From: Agrypnia vestita
Taxonomy: Eukaryota > Arthropoda > Insecta > Trichoptera > Phryganeidae
Reading direction: 5' to 3'
Assembly (NCBI GenBank): GCA_016648135.1
Contig: JADDOH010022985.1
Coordinates: 1-64,000, forward strand
DNA: 64,000 nucleotides
Part shown: positions 10,606 through 22,907 of the stretch, piece after piece
Position numbering within the stretch: position 1 is the stretch's first letter
How the letters are laid out: each line of letters opens with the position of its first letter
Notes under the pieces: model-generated
Told to the model about the DNA's origin: nothing
The model's database searches: none
Seen by the model: the letters and a program-made list of their open reading frames with translations, nothing else
Position numbers and translations under genes: made by a program

Positions 10606-13146
10606 ATTTTTGCAGCACAAGCGTTTAGCTTAGTTTGAAAATAGTAAAAATACTAGCCGTACGCTCGTTAAAGATCGTCGTTGCCGGAACCATTGCGTGT
10701 TGCGTGCTAATTGCGTGTAAAACTTTAAATATCTTAAGTTGTAACTTTAGCTTCATTCCAGCAAGATATGTACAAAAGATGATATTGTTATATTTAGATT
10801 GATACGACACATAGTCAGTGATCGCATCTCTACACTATTTTTACAAAAAAAAAGAGCGAGCCTTACAGTCGTCGCATATGATGTGAAACATTGGAAATCT
10901 CACAATTAAATATATCAATTGAGCAGCAACAGAAATAAACATCAAATTTTAAAATAATAATACCTATATATTTATTAATTAGTAAATACAAGTATGGAAA
11001 ATGTATGTACATTTATTTATTATTGAATTTTGACGCACTAGGTAGGTACCGTATATCTACCTACGCATTTTGCTTAGAAATGTGTTTGGTCAATTATATG
11101 TTTTTATTTATTTTCATAGATGGCGGTAGTTAGCCGCCATACATATTGTATGAAAACTTTGAATAAATATTTAAAAATAATCACATAAATTACATAAAAT
11201 TTGAGCAAGTAAATCATTGAGCGTTGTTATTGTTAACATTAGTGTAAAAAAAAGTATTTTTTGGATAGTTTCAAGACAGACGTGAGTGAAATAAAGCGCG
11301 GCTCGAGTCATGACGTCTGTTGTCTGTTGATTTTTGTTTATTGTGGAGGAATTTAGTAATTGATTTGTCACCAACTTACCGACTAGCTAGAGCTCTAAAA
11401 CTTTCAACATTTACGGAAAGTAGAAGACCATACATCATTTTTGACATTCTCTTTTTAAAAAAGTGTTTCATTTTTAGAATGGCCGCTAGCCTCAACACTG
11501 CCAAGCATTTGTGATGATCCGCGTCGCGATACTCCACAAAATGGTATCCCCGCAGTGGTGGTGACATGTGCTACGCCGGAGACGTCACACCGAGGAGTCG
11601 GGTACTTCTTCGAAGACCTAATACCGAGTTACCCTGACTACAGGATCAAGATGAAGAAGTCTTATCGTTGCATTTTATCATGATTTAATGCTATCGCCTT
11701 CCTACCACTACTGATATCTAAGCGAGTGATCATTTCTCCTCGGGTAACAAATAACAAGCCGCATGAAATAAAAAGCAAAATAGAACTGAGAAAATGGCTT
11801 CTAAAAATTTTAACTTAAAAAACCTAATACGTCAATATTTAATTCATTATTGTATATTTTTTTTATATAGGGCTCATTTGTAGAGAGGTTTTTTATGATT
11901 TTTTAAATTTCATTTCATCACACTTGAATCGGCGTTCATTGGACAAAAGACGATTTATTGCTTGATACATAAACACATAATACATACAAATATAGGAAAA
12001 TATGTAGCAAGCCTCTCGTCCACTATCTACCTCGCTAAATATATAAAGTAATACCTGTTTTGAGTTCGGTGGTTTTTTTAATAATTTTACCACCTTAGAT
12101 CGATATCTAATATTTAATTACATATTATTTATACGCTCTAAATATCTGTTTTCTATAAAATTATTATCGTGTTGTAATGGTAGGATAAAAAATTGCATAA
12201 TACGTCCATACCTGTGTTTTTAACCAATATTTTTGTTTTTCAAGGATCTATAAATTTGAAGCCGTGGAAAAGAGTCTAATCACTTTTTTTTAGTTTAAGA
12301 GTTAATTTAACGGCTGTGATGCGGATAAGTAAAATATTGAGTTTACAAAAAACTGTATCATTTAGAGCTTGGATGTTTTCAGTATATAAAGATAACGTAT
12401 TAAACTGTACAAACACACACATAACTCATTTTTAGCATTTTGTAGGTTGAATGCTTTCTACATAACTATGTCCACTCTTTTCTAGCTACGCAGTAGGTAA
12501 CTGAGCTATTAAAAATTATCCTAAAATGACCTCAAAAATAATATTTGTAGTAAGACATAAAAAGATTTATTTCCATTTGATAATGTAAAGATAAAAAACT
12601 TGTTAATATTATTATATATTTCTCACACTGACTAAACTTCGAGAGATAAGGAGATCGGTCTTGTTTGATGACTTGTATATCAAATTTTCTTTTTTATCGT
12701 AAATGTATGACGATAACAACTATTATTAGCAATAACCCATCAAAAATGACATACGTAATAAAAGTTAAAAATAAAAGTAAAGGCTATGAGAACAGCGCTG
12801 CTTAGAATAGCGTGGAATATTGATAACATTATTGATGGACATTACTAAATAGAGAATTATGCTTTTTTGCTTCTTGTACCTTATTATTATTTAAGTCATC
12901 TGGTAGAGTTTGTTGCTAAGAGAATAATATATTTTGAAAAATTATAACACCAATGACATATGCGATATACATAGTAATGGATGCACTTTGTATATGTTTG
13001 TGCGGACGGCGTGTAATTTTTGAATTTAATATTCTATTAATACCTCTCAATGTAACATCAAGAAAATTATGTTTCCTCTCTCAGAAAAATGTACTTGAGA
13101 AAAACCAACAAATGATCACTATCCTGAGATAGACTATTCTCTTCAG
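10606..13146. other. Long AT-rich intron sequence
   Basis: No convincing exon, RNA gene or full transposon was seen. Short open frames here are random. Confidence 0.4.
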
Positions 13147-13262
13147 CTTCAAGGACAGTCGAAAAAGTCAGCCGAAAAGATCTTCGTCCTTTAAAGCAGA
13201 TATCTTGAGAAGTTCCAAAAGTTTTTTCACGTCACAAAATAACAAGCGATTGAATATAACTG
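13147..13262 (+). pseudogene. Possible decayed linker cassette
   Basis: After CTCTTCAG an open stretch reads SFKDSRKSQPKRSSSFK and ends NNKRLNITG before GTGAAA. Composition and the terminal G|GT resemble the cassettes at 7825 and 10206. However, the acceptor gives 116 bp (phase 2 in, phase 1 out), so a one-base change seems to have broken the cassette's symmetry. It could be chance. Confidence 0.25.
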
Positions 13263-13566
13263 GTGAAATCCCGGAAAAATATGATTACAGCTTTTACTAA
13301 TCAATTATTATTATACCCGTTCTTCGATGCAAAAAAATGCACACGCCAGAAGAAAAAACGAGAGCAATTGTTTTTTTTCTCCTTTCGAATTCGGAACCAA
13401 ATCAAATATTTCTTCACGCGAGCGCAATGTGATATGTCAGAAAAAACTGTGCGCCGGCGCAGGCTAACCATCACTGCCATCTAGCGTCGAATCTAGCTCC
13501 ACACAAGCAGGGTCATTGTCGATATAATATCGAAAAATCAAACATGCCTCCAGGAGAGGTTATTAT

Positions 13567-13790
13567 ACTTAATAGTTTCTTTTTTTAAAATTTTTATGTC
13601 CTAATATCAATAGTTAAGGAGATATGCGACATCAATGTTTGCGTTTTTTTTTTAAATATTTCTGACATATTTTTTTCAAAACGTTGGACTATTATTACAA
13701 TAATTTATATCTAATATGAAAAATTCATTGCCTTTAATACAAGTCAAATAAAATGATAAAAACCTTTCAATTTTAATTTTAATAGTTATT
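13567..13790. repeat. Partial copy of the palindromic MITE family at 25703
   Basis: The segment around AATATCAATAGTTA with GACATC, and the later CAAGTCAAATAAAATGATAAAAACC, recur in the large palindromic element at 25703-26219. Confidence 0.5.
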
Positions 13791-14539
13791 TAATTAATTA
13801 TCATTTTGAGTGGTATATATATTTAACTTTTATATAGCCTTACCACACTTATTAGTTTTAATTTTCATAAAACTTAAATATTTGAAAAAATCTGAATATT
13901 TAAAAAAATCTAATTCAGAGTATATTATTAAAAAAGCACGAAATCAATGTTTTCATTTTATTTTTCATTTATGAAACTAATTTTGAAAATGAAATGAGAC
14001 CAGCTATTCAATAGAAAGTTACAGACCGATGGATATTCGAAAATATTATTATTTGGGGATAGCACCATAATTGCTAATTAATATATTTTATTCTTATTTA
14101 AACAGATTAAAAAATTTAAATTTCTTACGTATGAGTTTAAAGCGTAAACGGAAATTTTCTATCATGGTATTATATAGGCTAAGTATTCTATAATGGTGAT
14201 TTTTTGTACAAATTTACGTATATTATAAGCCTGATTTTTTCCCGCTTATTGTGACGACCCTGCAGCTTACTTGATACTTTGCTTAATGTATCTCCAACTA
14301 CATAGCACAGTCCATAAAAACGACTGTATTGAACTTAATAGTATTTGAAGTATTTTTGTTGTAAGAAAGATTTTTAATGAAAGCTATTTCCCATAAGTGA
14401 TGTCGGGTTACAAATTATTATGTTGCCTATTATTTGTTATTTTATTCTTATTTCAGTTGTTTAGCTAAGAGCATTTCATTGTTTGTAGATATAAAATGTT
14501 GGTATTATAAATACAAACAAAAAATGTTAATATTTTAAA

Positions 14540-14700
14540 TAATTAAAGTATTAACTTTGTGGTAAGGCATTTTAACTAAATGTTAGTTATGTTACTATAT
14601 AATCACTTGCTGAGATCTTTAGTCCACCGGTTTCAAAACGTAGCCATCTCTTCGTCAGGACAACTGCTATACCACAAAGGCTAGCATGCACCAAGGTGCC
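14540..14700. repeat. Penelope-like terminal fragment
   Basis: The sequence ACCGGTTTCAAAACGTAGCC followed by CATCTCTTCGTCAGGACA resembles the conserved tail near 27500-27545. The assignment to Penelope-like elements is tentative. Confidence 0.35.
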
Positions 14701-15545
14701 TACTGGCCTAGAGGTCAAGAATCTGAGGGACGCGCCGGGAAGAGTGAGAGGGGAAATGGTTAAATACTAACATAACTAACGTACCAACATAAACATACCT
14801 AAAAAGATTAAAATTATCTACAATGAATTTTCGATAATTTCTTTTATAATTGTAATTAAGTTGACGTTCTGCAAAAATGATTTGAATTAAATAGTAAAAT
14901 GCATGTTCAAACCGTCATGTTGGTTTTCCCAGATAATAATATGTAAATAAATAAATATTTTTAAATAACTTTTTATGTAGGTAATAGATTTGTTTCTTTT
15001 TTTAAATATATAATAAATTAACACTTGTTAGTGCCTACATGCAAGTGCGAGACGTAGATATTGACAAAGAAGGAAAGGAGGATGTGTACTGGACTTTTAA
15101 AAAGGAAAATTTAGAGGCTTAGATGCACTGATCTTAGAAAATTAATATTGACGTAGATGGTACAACATTGTGTTATCTGTGTGCAATGAAATAAGTGTGC
15201 ATGTGCATCTTAATCTCTAGACCTAATTAACACAATACCTCTCCAATATACCTTACAGTTCTAATATCAAGTTAATATTGTTTCAAAAGTTTCTACACGT
15301 TTCTATTTACGCCTCTGCGGACTGTGTAAGGAGTTTGTCAGGTGCGAGTCACTGACGTGATGGTCACTAATGTGGATAGTTTTGGGATTAAGAAGTCTGA
15401 TTTTTCCCTCGGAATCTTGTAAATGGAGTGTAATTAATGTGTGGCAAGCAAGTAAGCAAGGCTCAAGGTGGCAAGATTACATCTCACATTAGTGGGTTCA
15501 CTATAGTTAATTGCGAATTCAGGATTTCCAGGAATGCGACTTACA

Positions 15546-15806
15546 TATCGAAGGCTCCTACGTATAATATCGTACCCACAAAGCGACGATTTTGAGTTTG
15601 TTGTGTATTTCATATGTTTTTAATTATATATTTAATTCCTAGAACGAAAAAAAAATTTTTTTTATAATAATAAAACGTTATTTATTGCAAAATATTAATT
15701 TTTCTTTCTTGGAATTAAAGATATAATTAAATACACATGTGTATACACAAAAAACTCAAAATCGTCGATTTGTGGGTTACGATATTATACGTAGGAGCCG
15801 TCGATA
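15546..15806. mobile_element. Hairpin MITE with about 65-bp arms
   Basis: The left end TATCGAAGGCTCCTACGTAT pairs with the right end ATACGTAGGAGCCGTCGATA. Complementarity continues through the ACGATTTTGAGTTTG region, leaving an AT-rich loop. The element is 261 bp with no coding capacity. Confidence 0.8.
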
Positions 15807-17968
15807 TAATTAGTTAGAGATTTCAAATCTAAACACGTGGTTTTACGGTCAAATAAATGGCTTTTGAGCGCGGACGGATGATACTTAACACTGCCCAAGC
15901 GCTCCACATGGTCCTGTCAATCTACGTATCACCACATTTCAGGATACAACTTATACTAAAAATTTAAATTCGATGTGTATATTATTTATTTATTAACGCC
16001 CTACAGAGCTTTTACAAGCAAATAGGTAAAGTGTACATTTATATAATGGATAGTTTAAAGAAAAAAAGTATCATGTAAAAATAAAAAAGACAAAGTGGAA
16101 ATCAAATACTTACAATACAAATACAAATATATAAAGATACATATAATATAAAGTAAAAAGAAAGTATGTAACAAAGCAGAAGCATAAAAAAATATAATAT
16201 CATAAAAATTGAAAAAAAACAAAATAAAAAGTGATAATACAGAGTGAGAGGCAATGCATCTAGACATCATAGAGTGTAGACATCAACAATAAATAAATAA
16301 ATATTTTTTTGTTAATGTTGATACTTTGAATTTTAATTTTTTATATACATACGTTGTATGCTATTAGTGGGATCATTGGCTCCGTAACATGTTAATAATT
16401 CAAAAAAATAATGGCTTATACAAATGTTTTCTTGTCAATTATTTAATTTTTAAATTAAATTTATTTAATTATTTTGTTTAACTATTTATTTCTTTATATA
16501 AAACTTGTTTTTAACTCAATAAATGAATAAATAATCAAAACTTTTTTTTAATGTTGTCAATACCTACAGCAGAAAGTACCCCATAACATGCAAACTTTAA
16601 TATTCTCTTTCAACATGCCGTGTGGTAGAAGGGGACATAAATGAACTTAAATTAAAATGAGTCGTAGGTCCCGCTGTAGGATTTTAATAAATCACATAAA
16701 TAAGTTTGTTCGTGCCTGAAAATTATCTTGTGAAATTTGCACCGTCGCATCGCACATATTTTTGCAATCTAGGGGTATTTACCCACAAGTCTTACCCACA
16801 AGGGGTAAGACCCACAAGTTTTAAAAAACATAAATGTTCAATAGAAAACAAATCGTTTCACAAGATTGCTCAAGTATTTTCCGAAAAAAGCGTTCCAAAC
16901 AATACGAAAACGAATCCTAAACTAGAGTTCGCGCGCTGGCAGCGAGGGATCCTGAATGAATGGGCATCGATCGCTTGAGCTATGAAATATATATAAAAAT
17001 ACACCCAATCTTGTCATTTGTTAGTGATACCTATTATCATAAAACTTATGACAACTAGTATATTTCGAGCGTGATAATTAAATTCCCCTAGATAGCTAAA
17101 ATAACGCTCTGTGTGTCGCTAGGCATCATCGCTTGGGTGCAAATATCGCTCGCTGACTTAAGCTCGTCTGCTCTCGCTACAAGTCCCGCCTATGGCAGCT
17201 TCCTTTCTGTTACTTTCTTCAGGATATCTGATGCGGTAGGTATATATTTTCGGTTAATAAAAGATATCAGATTTTACTGTGGTACGTGCTGAATATGCGT
17301 ACTAACAAATAAAAATACAACGTTGACTGATAAAAATCTTCAACCAGGTAGGTTCCTGATATCAGTCTTCAGTTAATATCCTGCTTTGTCGTACAAAAAT
17401 ATAATCATATCTTTATTACTGAAGAAAAATATTATATCGCATTTAATGATAAAAGTCTTAACATATGTTTTATCAACAAATATTAATTTTTAATGCAAAA
17501 TAATTCGCTTTTTAGCCGTTTATGGAGATATCTGATGAGTGATCTAACTATCTTATCTAAAATTGTGTAAGAAATTATGAGAATTAGAAATTATTTGTAC
17601 AAATAATAGAGAAATAATGTTATCAATATTATTTGAAAGTATTTATGTAGTTATGTAAATTCGAGAAATTTCAAGTGCAATGTATTATTATGTAATCAAT
17701 TATCTAAATTTCTTTATAAATTCACTCAAATATTTATCAAGGAATCCTTCTTCTCATCAGCCGGGACGACAGGTTCCGGTAGTCCAGTCCAGTCCTCGTT
17801 CTAGTCGCTCCATCGAGCCCACTTCCAGGCACTACCAGCTTCTCCAATAGGGTGTGTCACTATAAATGGCAAAAATATATATTTGAATGTGGTAGATATC
17901 AAAAGTCTTATTTCGTTAAGCTACAAGGAAATGCAAAAAATGTTGCGATTTCATCATACTTAAAATAT
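15807..17968. other. Intron sequence with one possible decayed cassette
   Basis: This is mostly AT-rich. A frame near 16803-16900 opens G-V-R-P-T and contains KCSIENKS, reminiscent of the cassette starts at 7825 and 10206. It has no phase-1 GT donor and a weak acceptor. Confidence 0.35.
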
Positions 17969-18032
17969 ATAGCATACTTGGAATATACTTAAAATCTCGG
18001 TATTGTTTTTAAGTATATTCTAAGTATGCTAT
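17969..18032. repeat. Intronic hairpin
   Basis: AGCATACTTGGAATATACTT pairs with AAGTATATTCTAAGTATGCT across a loop of about 20 bases, with one mismatch. It is a possible MITE core or small-RNA precursor. Confidence 0.6.
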
Positions 18033-18269
18033 ACATTTATTTAAATATCTTTTATCAGATTGCATGTGTTCGTTATAAAATAAAAAAATTATGAAAGTTT
18101 TATTAAAAGTTTAATTACTAAAAAATAATGGAGCAGAGCTTGCCCGAAAGACCTCAGGTATTTTTCGCTAACAAACTGTCAACATAAACTTAGATATTAT
18201 CTAAGGCAGGCTGTGTAAATATTAGAACCAAATATTTTATTACAAATTCAATTAATTTTTGGTTAAATT

Positions 18270-18757
18270 TATTCTTATTAATCAATTAGAAAAGACATAC
18301 AGAAAAATCAATTTACGAAAAAACATTTTAACTGCTACCGGGATTTCATTCTATCCGGGGATGGCGCATTATCCAATTTCGCCACGGCAGTCTGGTAAGT
18401 TACCGAAAATTTTTCGACCTTGTATGTAGTCTCTTTTTAATTGATTAACATTTTTATTCCATTTTTAAAGGAATCCACTTTTTATAATATACCTTTACGT
18501 ATCTACTGCTAGAGGACGCCAGAAATATATTTTTTTAATTTTAATTTTTGGAAACATTTGATACAACACATATATATTAAATAAAATACATTCTTAGTGT
18601 GAAGTTGCAATTTTAGAACGGTTTTACAAAATATTTTTTCGTTAATTTGATTTTTCTGTATGTCTTTTCTAATTGATTAATAAATTTTTTTTTAATAATT
18701 CATAGAACTTTGTTCTGAAATTGCAACTTCACAATAAGAATGTATTTTTTTAAATAA
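18270..18757. repeat. Two interleaved inverted-repeat pairs
   Basis: One pair is 18277-18330 with 18640-18690 (TTAGAAAAGACATACAGAAA and its complement). The other is 18574-18620 with 18705-18757 (TACATTCTTAGTGTGAAGTT and its complement). The arms alternate, so one palindromic element plus a partial inverted second copy is the likely history. Confidence 0.55.
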
Positions 18758-21320
18758 TTTTTTGTTCGCTTAATGGCAGGATGGGCAAAAAAAGCGGCCC
18801 CTAAAAAATCGCCCAACAACTAGCGAATTGGATAGGCCATAACATTAGACACCCAGGCCTGCTTTTTATCATCGTCGAGGGAAACATTTAAGGCAACAAT
18901 CGTAGAGATCAAGCTACATTCATCAGGATATCGGAGATGTGCGCTGTGGAACCTACCAAGAAATGAAGAGGCTGGCAGGTGACAGAGATGAGTGGAGAGA
19001 TCGAGTGCTTGGTGCAGAGCAAGATTGTGGCTTAAAAAAATGGCGTGAAAGAAGTACAAGTTTTAAAAAGTACTATAAACGCATTATTTAATTACACATG
19101 AAAATGTAACTTTTGAGTACTATTAAATTTGATAGAAAAAAAGACACACCCTTTTCTCCATGTCATCATCTTACCTACGAACGATGGGTCCAAAAAAATT
19201 GAGGATGCGTCGCAAATTGGAGACAGCCTATTAACAATCTTAAGTTGCAACAAAATTTTAACATAAATAAGTAATCAGAGTATATGGAAAACATTTATGT
19301 TAATTCAGCCCAAAAATGTTCACACCGAATATCACAGTAGTATTTCGGAAAGTAAGTTGGTAAGTGGTAGTGGTCACCAATTTGAAAATTGATAAGTAAG
19401 AAGTCCGAATCTACCCACGCAATCTTCCGATGTCCTATATGTGTATATTTAGCGATGTATGTAGGGTTGTAATTCTTTATGAATGTAGGAAGGGTCGATA
19501 TAAAAAATAAAACAAAGATACAATGTGAATAAAACAAAATAAAGGTGTGTTCACGGAAAACGTGACACATCAATATTTTTACTATTTTAAAATGAACCTA
19601 AACGCTTTCGCTATGAAAATTATGACGCACAGGTCAAAAATCTAAATTTTAATCCTGTAAGAAATATTATTAACTAAAATATCACATTAGGCTTGATTCT
19701 GAAATGTGTAATTTTCGCTAAAAATAGCCATATCTGTATATATTTTCTGATAATCCGTTGAGATTATTCTTTAGCAGTGCCTGTGAGATAGAGTTGGTCT
19801 TATCGGATACTTCAGAAGTAACAGTTACAATTAACCGTTACTGTTACATTGTAATCTGTATCTTACCTACCTGGGATCTTGTAGCGGGTTGGGATCCCAT
19901 ACACATAGTGGTGCTTTTGCATCTAAATACCCAAGACGATACCACTAAATGCAGGAATTTTTATGCCTGATTCAGAAGGATAACCTTAGGAATAGGTAGA
20001 TGCATGATAAGTATGATAGGTAGGACTCTGCGAGACAAAGAAAGTGGACTCATACCTTCTTCCACTCATTCGTTTGGTGAACGATCTGTCCCATTTTATA
20101 GCTTTCATTCGGTTGTGGGTCTCCCGTTAGGAAATTATTTAGGGACCTCGCCTTGGGGTGCGACTGCTGTGATACTTATCTTTTCTGGTGTTTCTCTTTT
20201 TTTCAGTCTCTGGATTTTCTTTTGATTTCCTGATGTAATTTTATTTTGGTTGTTTCCCTGGTCTTATTCTTTTTTTCTATGTTTCGAGATTTGATCCCTG
20301 CCAGTAGAGATTTTCTGGACTGGCAAGTCTTTAACGTTTTGGTGACGTTATTTTATTTGCTTTTTCCAATCGGAATAGTTTTTGCGTTTTATTAAAACTG
20401 TCTCTATGGTGTACCTATAGCTTGCACGTATCGGGTTTTCGTCGCTCCAAAGAGGACCTGATTAGCAATGCAAGGAAATTGGGATGTTTCCGTGAGTTCG
20501 TTGAGGTGTGGGCTTCCAGTGAGAGATCCTGTGGGGACCTGCGTAAAGGATGATGAAATATATGAGAAATATGAGAAAATCCATAACTTTATACAAAAAA
20601 AAACACATTATTTTCTCTTCTCTCTCAACTGTACACCGCAGCCTCCATTTTCAAGTCAGCTTTAAAGATTTCTGCCTTCTATAAATTTAAATTATTCATT
20701 ATTTTGTACCAAGAGATTTTACTCTTCTAGAATTCATTTTATTGATTATTTTATTTATGTTATGTTTTCTTATTATTTTTATCTTTTTTACTGTATTTTG
20801 GGTTTGTTGTTTAATTGAATTTACTTTAATATCGTTTTTCGTTTTATGTTTTTTATTTATCGTTTCATGTTGTTTTATGTTCTTCTTATTACATTTTATT
20901 AACTCCTTTTCTATGTACCCAAAAGACAGTGACGTGATTGTGGCGGGGTTGAGCGCTTCAGTATTAAAATATCAATCTGGATGTCGAAAGTGTAAGTAAA
21001 TACCCTGGGTATATCACTTCATTGTTTGTATGAAACCCACGCCTTTGTGTTTTTTGAAATATTCAGCGGTGAGAGTTAAAAGCAAAGGCAAAGAGACGAG
21101 CATTTTATCTGAACTACCACTAGTGAGATATCTATAATTTATTTTAATTAACGATAAGGAAAGAAAACAGTAATTGAGTTCTTAAAAATTTAATGAAATT
21201 GTAAATAACATATAATTTATAATATAAAAAGTAACTTTTATATGAACTAATTTCAATACTAAAGACACAGTAAGATAATATGAAAAATAAATAAAAGAAT
21301 TTAAAAGGCTTTATATAAAA
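18758..21320. other. Intron sequence with a faint RTE-like tail near 18960-19070
   Basis: At 18970 the plus strand reads MKRLAGDRDEWRDRVLGAEQ, resembling the extreme C terminus of RTE-type reverse transcriptases as seen near 36400. Elsewhere nothing is recognised except a possible 66-bp phase-1 exon at 20926-20991. Confidence 0.35.
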
Positions 21321-21447
21321 GCTTGCATGCGAAGATGTATGAATGTGGATGAGGCGAGAGTTGTATGTAAGGACAGAAGAGTGTGGCGCTCTATCTTCTC
21401 TGCCTACCTCCACGAGGAAATAGCGCGATGGTAAGTAAGTAGTAAGT
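21321..21447 (-). repeat. Dispersed short repeat, copy 1
   Basis: Read on the minus strand it runs CTTACTTACCATCGCGC, then GAGGTAGGCAGAGAAG and AGCGCCACACTCTTCTGTCC. Related copies lie at 31265, 34795 and 61254. It is SINE-sized, but no RNA polymerase III boxes were confirmed. Confidence 0.6.
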
Positions 21448-22005
21448 ATATGAAAACTGTTTCGTGTCTGAAGAAGAACAAATTATTGATTATAACAATT
21501 TCAAATCATTAAACATAATCCATTTATCTTTTCCTCAAGCAATTTATTTTTCATCTTGGGAATCGATCAGTATTTAAATGAACATGGTTCAGGATTAAAA
21601 TATCGAGTTTGTTTAGCTTACAGGAAAAACTGTTTTGTAAGAGTCCCAGTTTTATGTAAAAAAAAATAACCGGTTTTTGCGAGAATCTTATAGAAAGAAA
21701 TATACTCACCTTACTGTGAACAACTCTTATCTTCGATAATTGAAAATTTTACATTAACTTATCAGTACATTATCAGTTTCAAAAGAATTTTGCTTCGGTG
21801 GCAGAGATATGATAGTTCGTACCAGTCTGCTTTAGGAGAAACTGAGTGGCTGGTGACTTCTTATCAATACCTATTGGTGTTCAGGATTCTTTCTTCAGCC
21901 TTAATTTTCGAAACATAGCGTCAGGAAAATGTTATGTAAGTATTAAATTCGATTATTTTTGATCTTTTTCAGTCAGTTTTGCAAATCTCTGAAGCGGAGA
22001 CCCGA

Positions 22006-22100
22006 TAATCGATGACGACGATGACGAAGATGATGACGATAATGATGTTCACGATGAAGGCCTCAGTGAAAAGGATGGTGGCAATGATGACAATAATGTT
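22006..22100 (+). repeat. GAT/GAC-rich simple repeat
   Basis: An imperfect GATGAC microsatellite. It could encode an Asp-rich run, but an in-frame stop lies upstream and no usable acceptor was found. It is treated as non-coding. Confidence 0.6.
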
Positions 22101-22134
22101 ACTTATGTATTTTCTTAATGATAATTACTTACAG

Positions 22135-22284
22135 CATGGATGAGAAGAGGGGAGTCAGTGAAGTGCACATTGTGCAACAAGTCGTCTGTGGCCAATTGTG
22201 AACTGGACCCCTGCGGCCACAGTCCAGCGTGTGATGGATGCTCTCATAAAATGTTACATTGCCCTGTGTGTGGTGCATTCATTG
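22135..22284 (+). CDS. RING cassette exon A (class I, 50 codons)
   Basis: The acceptor is ATTACTTACAG and the donor ATTG|GTGAGT. The exon is phase 1-1 and 150 bp. The peptide opens A-W-M-R-R-G-E and carries CTLC, then CGHSPACDGC and CPVC, giving class I spacing C-x2-C-x12-C-x-H-x3-C-x2-C-x6-C-x2-C. All eight metal ligands are present. The LDPCGHSPAC core is close to the exons at 24763 and 30515. A RING of this kind would bind an E2 ubiquitin-conjugating enzyme. Length and position suggest that one exon equals one domain. Confidence 0.9.
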
Positions 22285-22456
22285 GTGAGTAAATCGTCAC
22301 GAGCAGCATTTATTATAATTGCTTTGATATCCATTATGATTTCATTTTCAACACTTCACTTTACATTTTGTTTACCTTAATTTGATATCATCTTCTGATT
22401 TATACTCATGCATACTTTACGTTGCTGGTCTCTAGTGTTCAAATTTTATTTTTCAG

Positions 22457-22501
22457 CTCGACGACTGGGAGTGAAAAAAGATGATTTTAATGCACAACAA
22501 G
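22457..22501 (+). CDS. 45-bp linker micro-exon (phase 1-1, 15 codons)
   Basis: The acceptor TTATTTTTCAG and donor CAAG|GTAAGA are both strong. The peptide is A-R-R-L-G-V-K-K-D-D-F-N-A-Q-Q. It lies 172 bp after the first RING cassette and keeps the phase-1 rule. In Mib-type proteins a short charged spacer separates RINGs, so this is a plausible detachable spacer. Its G|CT CGA opening is shared with the quadruplicated exons near 50 kb. Confidence 0.75.
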
Positions 22502-22907
22502 GTAAGATCTCAATTGAAGTGTTGCATGTTTAAAGCTCGACTCCGATCACTCATCAGATTAATCTTAATTCACAACTCCTACTCGGCTGTGTAAATATTA
22601 TTTCCGTCGATATCCTCTAAATGAACCATAATTTCATGTCCGTTGAAATCTAATTGCCATTCCATTCTTTACCGTAGTTTCCCACCTAAGTATAAGAGAC
22701 CAAAAGCTCTTAAAACTTTTCTGAAGTTAAGCTTATATAAAAAATCCGCGATCCTCCGTCATGTTTCAATGATCGCCTCTTATCTAATCCTCCCTCCATA
22801 TCTAGTGACATCTCACAATACTATGTCAACTATCAAACACCCATCGTTCCAGCCAGAAGCTTCCATTATAGCACATTTTATCTTCTTGGTTATTGCTCCG
22901 TCTAGTC

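Noticed and set aside
20742..20925. Hydrophobic plus-strand open frame resembling membrane segments
   Set aside because: The Phe/Leu/Ile richness comes from a T-rich low-complexity tract. No start context or homolog is recognisable.
22006..22100. Asp-rich coding exon before RING cassette A
   Set aside because: An in-frame stop sits just upstream and no acceptor gives the right phase. It is a GATGAC microsatellite.
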